The notes: generated by a model from the sequence alone, not told the origin. Counted from the stretch's first letter, positions 11,963 to 24,638 are shown. The stretch is DNA of 64,000 nt from Chelydra serpentina (GCA_037349315.1 JBAIAC010000133.1:1178001-1242000); one strand, 5' to 3'. Translations and numbers: made by a program.

Positions 11963-12403
11963 TTAACATGGTCCACAGTATCCACCGCGATACCTACGGC
12001 CATATCCTCCGTAACCGTATAATCCCCCATAACCACCTAATCCCCCATAACCGTAACCTGCCCCGTAACCACACAATCCCCCATAACCATAATGGCCCCC
12101 ATAACCACCTAATCCACCTGAACCATACAATCCTCCATAATGGCCTCCATAGCTGGACAATCCCCCCAAACCGAATGAGCCCCCATAGCCAGGTCCGACC
12201 ACAGGTGCTCCTACGGCTCCCACTCCACTCTGCTGAGGGAAAGTGCTGAGAATTGGTCCTGGCAGGGTTACGACTACCGGTGAGGGTCTGATGACCACTT
12301 CAGAGTCAGGGCACTGTCTAACGCACGGCTCATTGCAGCTGCCGGAAACTGGACTGGGCCGGGCCACCCCACATTCTGGATAGCACAGGCTGGAGTAAGA
12401 CAT
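11963..12403 (-). CDS. corneous beta-protein (beta-keratin), gene 1 of the array
   Basis: The product is 146 residues. It polymerises into the 3-nm beta filaments of hard corneous layers. Residues 1-31 form a Cys-rich head ([12 protein letters not shown], then CNEPCVRQC at 23-31). Residues about 35-57 are the core box ([16 protein letters not shown]...FPQ), known to form the beta-sheet dimer. The rest is a [10 protein letters not shown]-rich tail ending GGYCGPC. The start is MSYS: the longer frame beginning MFQV runs through the acceptor (TGTGTTTCAG; exon 2 begins at 12424) into the intron. Exon 1 lies 862 bp upstream. The tail is shorter than in genes 2-4. It is the first of seven minus-strand paralogues and presumably shares their promoter control. 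Confidence 0.93.
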   Translation of the reverse strand: MSYSSLCYPECGVARPSPVSGSCNEPCVRQCPDSEVVIRPSPVVVTLPGPILSTFPQQSGVGAVGAPVVGPGYGGSFGLGGLSSYGGHYGGLYGSGGLGGYGGHYGYGGLCGYGAGYGYGGLGGYGGLYGYGGYGRRYRGGYCGPC

Positions 12404-13286
12404 CTTTCTGTGATGGAGGTAAACCTGAAACACACAACAGGGAATAGAGTAGAGAAAAGGTACTCATGTCAGTGGAAGAAAAGATTCAAAGCTTTATTAC
12501 TATTTTAGTGAGATCTACAAGGGCACCGAGAAAGAGGAGAAGGAGTGGACTCAGTCCCTATGTTCATGGTTATTATTTGTTCCTATTTCCTCTTTCTACG
12601 CCTCTTCTCCTCTCCCACTAAACTTCCCTCCCAACCAGCCCCTTTGAAACCCTCTCAATGATTGTGTGTGAAAAGCACCGACTGGAATCAGTGTAACTAT
12701 TTCTTTTATGGACAGCTGGGATTCTGTGTCCTCTTTAGACATTTCTCAAAGAGAACATGGCTGGGATAATGGTAATCAAATTCTTTTCCTTTTGGATATT
12801 GGGTGTGGCTCTTTGGTTTTCCAAACCTTGTAAATCACCAGTACTTGTTGAGAAATGAACAGAAACTTTTCTTTTCTCCAAATAAATCATGAATGAATAA
12901 TAGCTTCTTCAGAATAAAGTAGAAGAACACTGAATTAGCCCTGTATGGACTAAATTGGGAGAGTTTCTTACTAATTTACCTAAATGAAAAATGACTAAAG
13001 GATTTTCTGAAATCAATTCAAAGATTTAAATTCCCTTATTCAGTTTCCAATTAAAAGAAAATATATTTTCCAGTTGCATATGTTGCTTCTAATATCCCCC
13101 CTTTAGCTTAACATCATGAATCCACCAGCCCTTGCAACTGAATAAATGCACAACATTATAATGGAGAAACACCCTCATCCCTGATAAAAATCACAGAGAG
13201 TACGTGCAAGATTCAGTCTTAAATGTAAATGGACCCTACCGGTATATCTCTATGGCAAGAAAGAGATGGAGTCGAATTGGACTTAC

Positions 13287-13428
13287 CCTGTTCGCCAAGG
13301 AGATGAAGTGCAGAGAAGTGTTTAGAAGAGTCCTGAGATGTGAACACTTTTATACATTTTGTAGGACTGCCCGAAGGATCTGAGATGACTTCTGTGGAGG
13401 AGGTCCTAATTAGTTACCAAACAAACTT
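13287..13428 (-). promoter_or_regulatory. promoter and noncoding exon 1 of CBP gene 1
   Basis: On the minus strand, the motif GTTTGTTT...TAACTAATTAG (13406-13428) is followed 50 bp on by a TATA box (TGTATAAAAG, 13347-13356). Exon 1 probably begins near 13325 and ends at 13287, next to an intact GTAAGT donor (13281-13286). The exon is noncoding, as known for CBP genes. Confidence 0.82.
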
Positions 13429-15320
13429 GACTGTCTTGCTAAATCTTTGTTTTGAAAGAGCTGTTTTCCTCTGGATTTGGGATTATAGCACTAATCTCAG
13501 CCTCAAAGGGTGTGACATTTTTGCACTCTTCAGCTTTCTTTCATCTAAAAATTGTACGAGTCAACTGCATTCCTTGTGTCGTTCCACTGACTTTCTTGGT
13601 GCTGCAATGAGAATGCATGTCATGGTGATTCAGAGCTGTATCAGTATCACAACTGGCTGTCGTGAACAGGTATCCAATTTGATCCTTTCAATTCATGCTG
13701 GTCATGGTTAGGGCATTGGGCACTGCATTTTGTACCCTCACTGCCTCCATCCCCAATAGGTCAGATCCAGTTTCCTTTGTAATCAATGGGAATCATTCCA
13801 TTGCCTTCAGTGTGTTTCTTGTCAGGACCTTAAGTCTGAAATTCCTCTTTTGGCAGGGGGATAGTACGATGTCTATGGACAACTTGAGTCCCATTTTAAA
13901 CTTTCACACTAAGTCTTATCAGGGACTGTTGTGGAGTATGGGCCTTTGTGATGCCCCCCTTCCGATGGGAGAATTTCATCTTATGGGGATTCAAAATTAA
14001 CCTAAAATTGGACCTCCACTTGTGGCACCAATTCTAAACAATTATCGAAACAAAATAAAAAAAAATAACCCCGGAATGAGCCTCTCTCAGGTTAGACACA
14101 CATTTGGAAGCCATGAATGGGAAGTATCCAGTAGGGTTCAGGAGATTAAGGTTAGTGTTTGGCATGAGTAATCCCAACTACTGGGGGCTTTTTCTGACTC
14201 TGCCAATCACTCTCTCTGACCTTGACTTTAACATGCCTCCGTTCTCCTCTGTGTAAAACATATATAATTATAATTTTCTTGATGGAAGCTCTGAGGCTTC
14301 CTCTGATCTAAGCATTTGAAAGCACATCACAAACACTCATGAAGTTTTATATGGCCAAAGAGATGTATTTGAGTAGTCATAACTTTTTGCTGGGAATAGA
14401 TATTCCAATATTAAAGGTTTGATTCACTTTAAAAATGCATGTCAAGGTCTGAGATGTCAGTTCAGTACTTGGTTCGTGATTCCAACTGCCCCTCTCCCAT
14501 CTGAATTGAGGGTCTTTGAATTTTTTCAGTGTAGCTATGTTTTCCCTTGTGTATATATATTTTAAATTTCACCAAGAAGAATAAGGCAAGATGAGTGATC
14601 TGAAAAGACCTAAATTGCAGGTGCTTTCATATGATTTAAAAAGGATGTGAGAAGCCCTTTGCTTCTAATGAGGACTGATTAGTCACAAAACCAATATTGT
14701 TGCATGCGTAACAACGTCAATGGATGTAAATGTTTTCCTCATTGTTTGTGATTATTAGTGGAAAGCTACAACTAATGAAATTTTAATACCCATATTATGA
14801 GGCTGTATATCATGGCCTAAGTAGGGAGGGACATGAGAGACCTTGCTGTGCATTTTTTGAGGTGACTCAAGCACTCAGGACAGGGTGTCTAACACAAAGA
14901 GGACACCCTCAATATTATAATAATAAAGCACTTTGCACTTATAAAATAGTAATGAGTGTTTTTGCAATGCCTTGACATTCATAGTTCTGAGGATGCTTCA
15001 CATGTAGCATAACTGATATTATCCCTGTTTTACATGCAGAGACACAGAAGCACATTGAGGTGAAGATTACACACTGAATCCACTTAAAAAATTACACACA
15101 AACCATACATTAATTCCAGCATGTGCTATAAAATGAAGCCAAACTCTACCCTCAGCAAATTGATGCATGGAACAATTCCAGTGTCCTGGTTGATGGAAGA
15201 GATGGGCAAATATATTGAGGAAAATATGGGCTTTGAATGTTTACTTTCATTGGTCCCTGTGCCTTTTCTGTACTCTACTCTTTGCTGTGTGTTGCAAGTT
15301 CACCTCCCATTGCAAAAAAA
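13429..15320. other. intergenic spacer of the array unit
   Basis: No gene is supported; the ORF-like stretch 13695-14000 is a fragment repeated in other units. This block recurs near 22.3-24.4 kb, 30.6-32.7 kb, 38.8-40.4 kb, 47.0-47.9 kb and 57.3-57.7 kb, and inverted at 49.5-50.0 kb. It preserves the empty sites for the hAT MITE (about 13700) and for the SINE (about 15030) that other units carry. Confidence 0.65.
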
Positions 15321-15634
15321 ATGTCTTGCTCCAGAAATCCATGACTGGTGCTATGCACCATGTCGGGTGACATGCCCTCACTCAGTTGCTAGGCACTTCA
15401 ATGAACCATGCGTTACGCAGTGCCATGACTATAGAGTGGTGATCTACCCACCACTGGCTGCCGTGACTCACCTGGGACCTCTTTTCCTCCAGAATGAGTA
15501 GTGGGAGCTTCAGGACATGCTCTAGCCAGAGGCAGATAGGGAAGCACATATTATTTAGGGCTCATGGGGACTTAGCTGGATATGTGCGATCCATATATGC
15601 CCATGGATACAGGTATGAAGCCAGTGGGCCATGT
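15321..15634 (+). pseudogene. plus-strand CBP pseudogene with core box
   Basis: An ATG in a CBP-like context (MSCSRNP) is followed at once by a frameshift and stop. In a shifted frame the CBP head and core remain recognisable (HFNEPCVTQC, YRVVIYPPLAAVTHLGP). That frame stops at 15499-15501. Beyond it a decayed tail runs to ASGPC at about 15634, where the TAA stop of the live genes is CAA. The leader before the ATG (TGTGTTGCAAG) still resembles a CBP acceptor. It belongs to a second CBP lineage on the opposite strand from the functional genes and is clearly non-functional. Confidence 0.85.
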
Positions 15635-16231
15635 CAAAGCCATAAGGAATACCCACAGAAGGACTAAGCAGGAATTGAAAAGCAAGATACAGAATTGTGG
15701 CTGAGTTTATGGGCATGGCTTTCAGAAATGGTGAGCACCCTGAACTCCAACTGAAGTCAGTGAAAGCCGTGAGTGCTCAGCTGCTCTGAAAAGCATGCTC
15801 GTGTATGTGTTTCTAACCTTACACTTTTTACTTTGACAACAGTTTCCTCTACTACTTTCCCAGCAATGTATTGCTTCTAATATTAAATCTCTGGAAATAA
15901 TTCTGAGTAACACTAAGGGACCTTGCCCCACTCTGCCAATGGAAAAGCGGCAGAAGATTTCAGGTGGCCAGAAATCCATTTTACACTCACATAAAATGGC
16001 CATACGTTTCACTCCTATTCTGGATAGAGCTGTGAATTACTGTTAATTTTTTACCCCATCTAACTCCAGAGAAGACAGTATAAATATACCAGGAGTGCAG
16101 TTGGCCGATAAAGTTTTAACATGAAAGACTGGTCCAGAGTGTACGGTGTGTGTCCTACCATATGGAGTTAAGAACAAACGAATCATCAAAAACACGGAGG
16201 AAAAAATTTCATCATTTGAAGTGGCTACGCA

Positions 16232-16372
16232 AAGTTTGTTTTATAACTAATTAGACGTTCAAGAACGAACGGCCTCACAATTCCTCCAAACAGTCTATGA
16301 AACAGTATAAAAACACTCATGACTAACAGGTCTTCAAACAACTTCTTTAACTTATTCTCTTTCATGAACTGG
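16232..16372 (+). pseudogene. relic promoter and exon 1 of a plus-strand CBP
   Basis: The AAGTTTGTTTT and ATAACTAATTAG motif (16232-16254) lies exactly 50 bp before the TATA 10-mer (16304-16313). An exon-1-like stretch follows, but its donor reads ATAAAT instead of GTAAGT (+1 G changed to A at 16373). No coding exon is found downstream before the next minus-strand gene. Confidence 0.75.
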
Positions 16373-16606
16373 ATAAATCCCATTCGACTCATTCTCTATA
16401 ACCATTGAGATGATTTGTAAGCGTATTACTGAGCATTTTAATTTGGGCTGAATATTGCACATACACTCTGATTCTTAACAATGTTAAGGGTTTTGTTTTA
16501 TTTTTTCAATTTATTTTGGTCCATTATCATGTTGCCGGAATTTGCTTCTTCATGGTTTAGGAATTAAGGCTTGGATTTTCAGAGCAAGAGATGCATTTGG
16601 AACACT

Positions 16607-16704
16607 GATGATGAATCCGAAGAAGTGGGTTTTTTACCCACGAAAGCTTATGCCCAAATAAATCTATTAGTCTTTAAGGTGCCGCCAGACTCCTTGTTGT
16701 TTTT
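16607..16704. mobile_element. SINE fragment with 12-bp target duplication
   Basis: It contains GAAGTGGGTT, CCCACGAAAGCTTATG and TATTAGTCTTTAAGGTGCC. A perfect direct repeat, ATTTGGAACACT, flanks it at 16595-16606 and 16705-16716, showing an authentic insertion. Confidence 0.85.
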
Positions 16705-17133
16705 ATTTGGAACACTAGCTCTGATTGATTTTAGTTGGAATTTCAGCATTCAAATCCCAGAGGTAGCTCTGAAAATTTTCACCCCCATTTTTAATTTAGG
16801 ATTTAGGAAGAAATTCCCTAAGTTTACTCCATAAATGGCTAATCCATTGTTCTTGTTTCTTATGAAGCAGCTAGTAAGTGACACTCATTGCAACAGGATA
16901 CTGGATTGGATGGGCCACTTAGCTGTTCCAGCATGGCAATTGCTACTTTCTAATGTGCAGGGCTGGTTATAGGTGCAGCTCTTCATCTGGTCTAACTTAG
17001 TGTAGCTCCAGTGAAGTTAATGGAACAGCGCAGATTTACACAAGCAGAGGAAGTGGTGTTTGGTGTTTTGTTTTGATTTTTAAAAAGCCAGACACATTCG
17101 TTTATTCATCAGCAAGTACTGGTGACACACAGA

Positions 17134-17358
17134 GGCCTGATCTTCACTACAGGGATATCAACGCTGATAGACCTGCTAAATCGACGGCAGAACACTCTCT
17201 GGTCAACACCCAGTACTCCACTTCTCCAAGAAGAGTAAACTAAGTCAACTGGAGAGCGTCTCCCAGTGATGCAGCACAGTGAAAACACCAGGATAAGTTG
17301 ACCTCTAAGCTAAGTAGCGTAATTTAGGTCGATTTACCCCCCCAGTGAAGACAAGCCC
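17134..17358. mobile_element. Harbinger-like MITE
   Basis: The ends read GGCCTGATCTTCACTAC and CCAGTGAAGACAAGCCC, related to the elements at 4.2 and 41.3 kb. The uninterrupted site is visible at about 41880 (GACACACTAAGGTTTACA). The right flank TAA would be one copy of a 3-bp duplication; the left copy has mutated. No coding sequence is present. Confidence 0.7.
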
Positions 17359-20065
17359 TAAGGTTCACAAACCAAAACACCACATTCTGATGCTGGACTG
17401 AACTTTCTTGTAAGTAGAGGTTACATCCTAACAAGTAAAATAGCATTATTAATACTATCCCAGCCAGGTTCTTTGTTATCATTTTTAATGGAGTGAAAAT
17501 CCAAAGCATTAATGACAGAAATATTATATGTTTACACTACTTAGACACAGGATTTTTTGGACAAAGACATTAACAAGGATTCAATAGAGCTGGTTAGGTT
17601 GGTAATTAAGGGTAAGTGGAGCAAGAAGACTAAAAGCAGAATACGGGATCAGAGTTTGAAACATTCTCTCTCTTGATGTCTCTTTAGGTAGACCTCAGTT
17701 GTGTTTTGCCTTCATTGAGACTGACCATGGGGAAACAAGTAATTAAAAATGGTAGCAACTGCAACTTGTTTGTCAAACTGTACAGCTGAAATAAAGAAGA
17801 AAGACAATTGTGTGAGAAATACATCACTTTGGAGCTGGTTATAGGATATGGCCCTTTATGAAACCATGGATAGGGTCTTTCTTTTCTTTTCTTTTGAAAA
17901 TTTTCTACTCCCCTTTATGTCAGATTCAAATGCATATGTTACATTATACTATTGGTCTTACGGTTTTAATATCTCCTCCATTCGTTATCTTTTCATATCA
18001 TGAAAGGCTTCCAGATTGCTTGGCCAAAAGTGTCCTCCAATTTTGGACATGTCCAGTGTTGCTGCACAACTCAGTAAAGATTGTGGCCTGTTATCAAGAA
18101 ATATTGGGTACGGAGAGCTCCCGTTAGCTTCCATAGGAGCTTTAAGTACTCAGCAATCAAGAAAAATGGGCCTGGAGCCTCTCCTGTCAGGCATCTAAAA
18201 TTAATAGCTCCTTTGAAAAGACATTTTCTTAGCTGTTTCCAGAACTAAGACCATTGTTATATTTGCTGATTTGGCCGAGGTCCAATTGTGTTACAGCTTG
18301 AGTTCACCATGAAATGCAATCACTAGAATTCGGACGATAAGTGTTTGGTAGGCCTTCACATTTCAAAAAAAGAAGAATTAAGGAGATATTCTAGAGAGGA
18401 AGATTGGGAGTATTTTAGGGCATTTGTTCTCAATGAAGCTTATGATTTGCCAGTGTAAGGCTCATTGCTTATGGGAAAGAATTCTTTCTCAGTAGTTCAG
18501 GACTTTAATGCTGCAGCTCTAAATTGGTGTTGACCCTCGAGTATCTCAAAGGAGAGGGATGAGTTGGGATATGTCTCTTGGTGATGTGGACACAATGGTG
18601 CTTGCACAAAATAGAGGAAATGAGGAAAAGAGGAAATGGAGACTAAGATGGATTTACAGCATTTGTTCTAATTTCAAGGATATGAACTCTTGTGCTTCAG
18701 GGTATCATTCAGTAAAGAAGGTTAGATCTGATTAATGAGGGATAGTGAATAACTCCCTCTATCGGCAAGAGACCCTATACCTCTGTTCTCCTGGGTTACT
18801 TTCAGCTCCCTGTAAAACCTCTTGTAAAGACCACTGTTGGAGAGAGGCCTGATCGTCTATGTTCTACTGTTCCAAGGAGGAGTCCATAGGTATGGTCTGA
18901 TATTGAAGAGTAGAGCTATATTACCTTAAATAAAACCTGTAGCCAGATGGATAGATTTCCCCTCATGAGCTAAATATTATGGCATGTTCTAGATGAGCCA
19001 GGCTGGTCTGGATAATATTTTCCTTTTGTGTCATCCAATCAAAAAACTGATTATAGGAGCTTCTGGGAGCTGAAGGGCACAAAAATGTTGACGACATATG
19101 TGGTGGAAAATGTAATTTTTAATTTGCAGTTCCTGCAATATCATGCCATGATAGACCCGGGGATGTTATATAAGAATGGTAATATGGCGTGTAGTGAGCA
19201 ACAGCAACCTCAAAAGCCATTAGATTCCTGTACTAAATTAATGTTCTGTGCATTAATTCGTATCACACATGAGATTCCTGACTGCTGCAGACTCCTTTGG
19301 TGTAAACTCAGTCAGGTATGTTTGCAACATCCTTGTGAAATCCTCTGTTGGCCTTGTCATTTCACCAATGAGTGGAGATTGCTGCTGACCAGCTGATGAA
19401 CACATCAAGACAAAGAATGAGAAGAAGATCAATCTAATTGACTTTTAATGGTGCATTGAAATCCAAAATCTCAATATGAAGCTGAACTATTTCTGCCCCA
19501 TTGCCTTAGATCTTGTCAACTCATCTCCAGCATGGCAACGTGAGTGCAAAGTTGGTGTAAAGGAGAAGACCTGGTTGAATTTACGCCTTCATTACATTCT
19601 CATAAAGCTCATTACCTTCAAAGCGCTCTAGAAGCAAAAGCTGCCTGTCTCAAAAGATACTCTGCCATTCAATGGGTTGGGACTAAATTTAACCCGTGCA
19701 TTAACTAAGCATTTTGCTGGCCAATATTCTTTTCCTTCTGAAAACCTGGGCCAATCTCCTGCAAAGACTCACACAGATGCTTACCATGAACCATGTGATT
19801 GGTCTTCTTGAAACCAAAGGAAAAATGTACATTCTTTAAGTGACAAGCCACTTTGCTCAACCCCATAATGAAAGGAGGAACTCTGGCCCTGTGCAGACGT
19901 CTTGCCTAATCCCATGGACCTCTTCAAGGGCCAGATTCACTCCGTGGCTTTCAAAGTTGCAACTTGAGATGTGCCTGGTGCTTCCTTCTCCATGGTTATG
20001 AATTTTTAAACAAGTAGGTAGAAACAAGGAGAACCATAAGACTGATATTATGATGCAGCATAGTT
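17359..20065. other. intergenic spacer downstream of CBP gene 2
   Basis: No gene is supported. It is homologous to 25.3-28.3 kb and 33.5-36.5 kb, and partly to 43.6-44.8, 52.8-54.6 and 61.7-62.9 kb. It lacks the solo LTR present in the first two (empty site near 18215). It also lacks about 440 bp present at 27372-27810, the junction being near 19615. The ORF at 19028-19396 is a chance frame repeated at 26769 and 35007. Confidence 0.6.
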
Positions 20066-20071
20066 TTTAAT
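20066..20071 (-). promoter_or_regulatory. polyA signal of CBP gene 2
   Basis: Minus-strand ATTAAA in the context conserved in all array members, about 250 bases beyond the stop codon. Confidence 0.7.
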
Positions 20072-20319
20072 GTGAATAAAATTTGCAGTACACAGTTACA
20101 GGAAGAAATAATACAGAGCAGAACCTTTTTAAAATCCTTGGTTTACCCCAGTTGGTGGGCAAGGAAACAAAGCATAATAGAGGCAGAGGACTAGGCAGCT
20201 TCTCCATTACATATCTGCCATAGTATAATTCAAAGAGAGATGCTTACGGTACATATTGGTGGAAAGGACAGAACATGTAGGGCCTATTCTCCTTTATTTC
20301 ATAGATATTCCTGTTGGGA

Positions 20320-20859
20320 TTAACATGGCCCACAGTATCCACCGCGATACCTACGGCCATATCCCCCGTAACCGCATAATCCCCCATAACCACCTAATCC
20401 CCTGTAACCATAACCTCTCCCATAACCACACAGTCCCCCATAGCCACCCAATCCCCCGTAACCGTAACCTCCCCCATAACCACACAGTCCCCCATAACCA
20501 CCTAATCCCCCGTAGCCATAACCTCCCCCGTAACCACCCAATCCCCCGTAACCATAATGGCCCCCATAACCACCTAATCCACCTAAACTATACAATCCTC
20601 CGTAATGGCCTCCATAGCCCCCCAAACCGAATGAGCCCCCATAGCCGGGTCCAACCACAGGTGCTCCTACAGCTCCCACTTCACTCTGCTGAGGGAAATT
20701 GCTGAGAACTGGTCCTGGGATGGTTACGACAACCGGTGATGGTCTGATGACCACTTCAGAGTCAGGGCACTGCCTAACACAGGGCTCGTTGCAGCTGCCA
20801 GAAACTGGACTGGGTCGGGCCACCCCGCATTCTGGATAGCACAGGCTGGAGTAAGACAT
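20320..20859 (-). CDS. corneous beta-protein (beta-keratin), gene 2 of the array
   Basis: The product is 179 residues: Cys-rich head ([21 protein letters not shown]), core box ([23 protein letters not shown]) at about 35-57, and a long tail of [18 protein letters not shown] and [12 protein letters not shown] repeats ending YCGPC. ATG 20859 is used because the acceptor puts the exon start at 20880. The tail is 33 residues longer than in gene 1 and 14 shorter than in genes 3 and 4, the difference being whole repeat modules. Its promoter lies 1,038 bp upstream. It is a structural filament protein of cornifying cells. Its coding exon is distinct from genes 3/4, whereas its promoter is the same as that of gene 3. 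Confidence 0.93.
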   Translation of the reverse strand: MSYSSLCYPECGVARPSPVSGSCNEPCVRQCPDSEVVIRPSPVVVTIPGPVLSNFPQQSEVGAVGAPVVGPGYGGSFGLGGYGGHYGGLYSLGGLGGYGGHYGYGGLGGYGGGYGYGGLGGYGGLCGYGGGYGYGGLGGYGGLCGYGRGYGYRGLGGYGGLCGYGGYGRRYRGGYCGPC

Positions 20860-21918
20860 CTTTCTGTGATGGAGGGAAACCTGAAACACACAACAGTGAA
20901 CAAATTAGAGAGAAGGTACAAGTGTCAGTGGAAGAAAGGCTTCAAAGCTCGGTTACTATTGTAGTGAGATCTACAAGGGCCCGTGAGAGAGGAGGAGGAG
21001 TGGACTCAGTCCCTGTGTACATGGTTATTATTTGTTCCTATTTCCGCTTTCTACGCCTCCTCTCCTCTCCCACTAAACTTCCCTCCCAACCGGCCCCTTT
21101 GAAGCCCTCTCAATGATTGTGTCTGAAAAGCACCAACTGGAATCAGTGTAACTATTTCTATTATGGACAGCTGAGATTCTGTGTCCATTTTAGACATTTC
21201 TCAAAGAGAACATGGCTGGGATAATGGTAATCGAATACTTTTCCTTTTGGATATTGGGTGTGGCTCTTTGCTTTTCCAAACCTTGTTAATCACCAACACT
21301 TGCTGAGAAATGAACAGAACCTTTTCTTTTCTCCAAATAAATCACTAGAGACAAGATCCTTGGCTGAGGTACATTGGGTCAGCTCCACTGACTTCCACTG
21401 AGCAACACTAAATTTAATCATCTACGGGGAAGAATCTTCAATGGGTATTTCTGCTCATAAGAATGTAGGAACTGCTACACTGGATCACACCAGTTGTCAA
21501 ATCCAGTCTTCTGTCTGCAACAGTGATTAATGAAGCTTCTTCAGAATAAAATAGAAGACCACTGAATTGGCCTGGTATGGAGTAAACCGGGAAATTTTCT
21601 TCCTAATCTACCTAAAAGAGAAATGACTAAAGGATTTTCTAAAGTCACTTAAACGATTTAAATGCCCTAATTCAATTTCCAAATAATAGAAAATATATTT
21701 CACAGTTGCATATGTATCTTCTAAAATTCCCCCTTTATCTTAACATCATGAATCCACCAGCCCTTGCAACTGAACAAGTGTACAATGTAATTATGGAAAA
21801 ACACCCACATCCCTGATAAAAATCACTGAAAGTATGTGCAAGATTCAGTCTTACATGTAAATGGATGCTATTAGGATAGCTCTATGGTAAGAAAGAGATG
21901 GAGTCAAATTGGACTTAC

Positions 21919-22060
21919 CGTGTTCACCGAGGAGATGAAGTGCAGAGAAGTGTTTAGAAGAGTCCTGAGATGTGAACACTTTTATACAGTTTGTAGGACT
22001 GCCCGAAGGATCTGAGATGACTTTGGTGGAGGAGGTCCTAATTAGTTACCAAACAAACTT
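21919..22060 (-). promoter_or_regulatory. promoter and noncoding exon 1 of CBP gene 2
   Basis: Conserved motif at 22038-22060, TATA box TGTATAAAAG at 21979-21988 (50 bp apart), and donor GTAAGT at 21913-21918 directly after exon 1. Exon 1 is inferred to start near 21957. Confidence 0.82.
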
Positions 22061-22336
22061 GACTGTCTTGCTAAATCTTTGTTTTGATACAGCTGTTTTC
22101 CTCAGGGTTTGGGATTATAGGGCTAATCTCAGCCTCAAAGGGTGTGACATTTTTTCACTCTTCAGCTTTCTTTCATCTAAAAAACTGTACGAGCCAACTG
22201 CATTCCTCATGTAATTCCACTGACTCTCTTGATGCTGCAATGAGAATGCATGTCAAGGTGATTCAGAGTTGTATCAGTAGTACAACTGGCTGTCATAAAC
22301 AGGAATCCAGTTTGGTCCTTTCAATTCATGCTGGTC

Positions 22337-22459
22337 TAGGGTGACCGGATGTCCCGATTTTATAGGGACAGTCCCAATTTTGGGATCTTTTTCTTACATA
22401 TAGGCTCCTATTATCCCCCAGCCGTCTCGATTTTTCACATTTGCTGTCTGGTCACCCTA
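22337..22459. mobile_element. 123-bp hAT MITE, copy A
   Basis: Terminal inverted repeat TAGGGTGACC/GGTCACCCTA and an 8-bp target duplication, TGCTGGTC, at 22329-22336 and 22460-22467. Gene 1's unit keeps the empty site (TTCATGCTGGTCATGG near 13691). The interior is noncoding and partly self-complementary. Confidence 0.9.
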
Positions 22460-22467
22460 TGCTGGTC

Positions 22468-23910
22468 CTGGTTAGGGGCATTAGGCAGTGCATTTTATAT
22501 CCAGTAGGAAGGAGGGAGGCATTTTTTGTGCACTGGGTCAGATCCAGTTGCCTTTGTAATCAATGGGAATCTTGTCAGGACCTTATATCTACAATTCCCC
22601 CTTGGACAGGGGAATAGGACGATGCCTATGGACATTTTGAGTCCAGCTTGAAACTTTCAAAGTAGGATTTATCAGGGACTGTAGTTGAGCATGGGCCTTT
22701 GTGATGGCCCTCTGCCAAGGGGAGAATTTCACCTTAAAGGGATTCAAAATGTACCTAAAATTGGACCTCCACTTGTCTCAACAATTCAAAAAAAATATCA
22801 AAAGAATATTAAAAAAACCCCACGGAATGACAATCTATAAGAGTTACTTTCAGGTTTAGTGACACTTTTGGAAGCTATGAATGGTAAGTGTCCAGTAGGG
22901 TTCAGGAGATTGAGGTTAGTGTTTGGCATGAGTAGTCCCAACTATCGGGGTCTATTTCTGACTCTGACAATCGCTCCCTTTCTGACCTTGACCTTGACCT
23001 TCACATGCCTCTGTTCACCTCTGTGTAAAAGAGGTATAATTATCATTTGAAAGCACTTCACAAACACTCATGAAGTTTTATACAGCCAAAGAGATGGCCT
23101 GTATTATTATAGTAGTAATACCTTTTTACTGCAATTAGATGTTCCAATATTAAAGATTAGATTCACTTTAAAAATGCGTGTCAAGGTCTTAGGTGTCATT
23201 CCAATACTCTGTTCGTGATTCTGAGCTCCCTCCCCTCAAATGAAGGCTCTTTGATTTTTTTGAATGTAGCTTTGTTTTCCCTTGTATGTATATTTTAAAG
23301 TTCAAGGGGTTGAATCTGAGCTAGTGTAGACCAGCACGACTCCATCCACTTCAATTTGAAGGAAGGCACTTTACCCGGCCCAGGTTAGAGAAAACCTCGT
23401 GTGGAGCATATCTTTCTGTGCATACTCTGCACCTCCACCCCCAACTGTGTGAGTCAAATCAGACTTGCACCGTTCACCAAGACGAATAAGGCTAGCTAAG
23501 TGATCTGAAAAGTTCTAAGTTGCAGGTGCTTTCATATGATTTAGAAAGGATGTAAGATGCTCTTTATTTCTGATGAGGACCTTTTACCTATGAAAGCAAT
23601 CTTATTGAATGCATAACAACTTCAATGGATGTAAATGTTTTCCTCATTGTGATTATTAGTGTAAAGCTACAATTAATGAAATTTTAATACCCATATTATG
23701 AGGCTGTATATCATGGCCTAAGTAGGGAGGGACATGAGAGACCTTGCTGTGCATTTTTTGAGGTGACTCAAGCACTCAGGATGGGGCGTCTAACACAAAG
23801 AGGACACCCTCAATATAATAATAAAGTACTTTGCACTTATAAAATAGTAATGAGTGTTTTTGCAATGCCTTAAAATTCATAGTTCTGAGGACGCCTCACA
23901 TGTAGCATAT
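22468..23910. other. intergenic spacer of copy A
   Basis: No gene is supported. This is the array spacer also seen at 13.7-15.0 kb, including a short exon-1-like relic near 23455-23500 (minus strand, degenerate donor). Confidence 0.5.
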
Positions 23911-23920
23911 CTGATATTAT

Positions 23921-24141
23921 AAAAGTTTCTACTGATAACAGTTCCTTTCAATTAATTAGCCTTTTAACGTTGGTATAGGCACTTCCACCTTATCATGTTT
24001 CTTTGAATGTATAAATATCTGTTCACTGTATGTTCCATTTCATGCATCCGATGAAGTGGGTTCTTAACCCACGAAAGCTTATGCTGAAATAAATTTGTTA
24101 GTCTCTAAGGTGCCACAGGTATTTTTCTTGTTTTCTTTTTG
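23921..24141. mobile_element. SINE, copy A
   Basis: It carries CCGATGAAGTGGGTT, CCCACGAAAGCTTATGCTG and TTAGTCTCTAAGGTGCCAC. Direct repeats of CTGATATTAT at 23911-23920 and 24142-24151 flank it. The unit of gene 1 has the uninterrupted site near 15025. Confidence 0.88.
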
Positions 24142-24451
24142 CTGATATTATCCCTGTTTTACATTCAGAGACACAGAAGCACATTGAGGTGAAGATTACA
24201 CACTGAATCCACTTAAAGAATTACACACAAAGTGTATATTAATTCCAGGATATGCTATAAAATAAAGCCTAACTGCAACCTCAGCAAATTGACTGGTGCA
24301 TGGAAAAGTTCCAGTATCCCAGCTGATGGAAGAGATGGAAAAATACCTTGCAGAAAATATAGGCTTTGAAAGCTTACTTTCATTGGTCACTGTGCCTTTT
24401 CTGTACTCTACTCATTGCTGTGTGTTGCAAGTTCACTTCCATTGCAAAAAG

Positions 24452-24638
24452 ATGTCTTGGTCTAGAAGCCCTTGAGGAGTGCTACATACCATGAAGGGTG
24501 ACATGCCCTCAGTCAGTTGCTACACGCTGCAATGAGCCATGGATTAGGCCGGGCCACGACTGCACAGTGGTGATCTACCCACCACTGGGTGCCGTAACTA
24601 ACCTGGGACCGATTGTCAGCTCTTCTCCTCAGGAGTGA
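24452..24638 (+). pseudogene. plus-strand CBP core pseudogene, copy A
   Basis: ATG followed by MSWSRSP and a TGA. In a shifted frame CNEPWIRP, VVIYPPLGAVTNLGPIVSS and a stop right after the core remain. The GY-rich tail is gone. It is homologous to the pseudogene at 15.3 kb, with the same early truncation of the head, so the lineage was dead before the units multiplied. Confidence 0.85.

Noticed and set aside
11990..12130. Regular short repeats resembling a CRISPR-like array
   Set aside because: These are in-frame GGN-TAY codon repeats of a vertebrate structural protein, with no spacers of constant length.
12404..12433. N-terminal extension [10 protein letters not shown] of gene 1 (and equivalents in genes 2-6)
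   Set aside because: The extra codons span the exon-2 leader and the 3' end of the intron, including the acceptor TGTGTTTCAG. The CBP family start is MSYS or MSCS right after the 20-base leader.
19028..19396. Repeated ORF MSSNQKTDYRSFW... (also at 26769 and 35007)
   Set aside because: It recurs only because the spacer is duplicated. The frame ends differently in the copies, and the inverted and diverged units do not keep it open.
23455..23520. Additional exon-1-like sequence on the minus strand (also 11285, 31693 and 39920)
   Set aside because: It resembles a CBP donor region, but the donor is degenerate and no TATA box lies at the right distance. At most it is an older relic, too weak to annotate separately.
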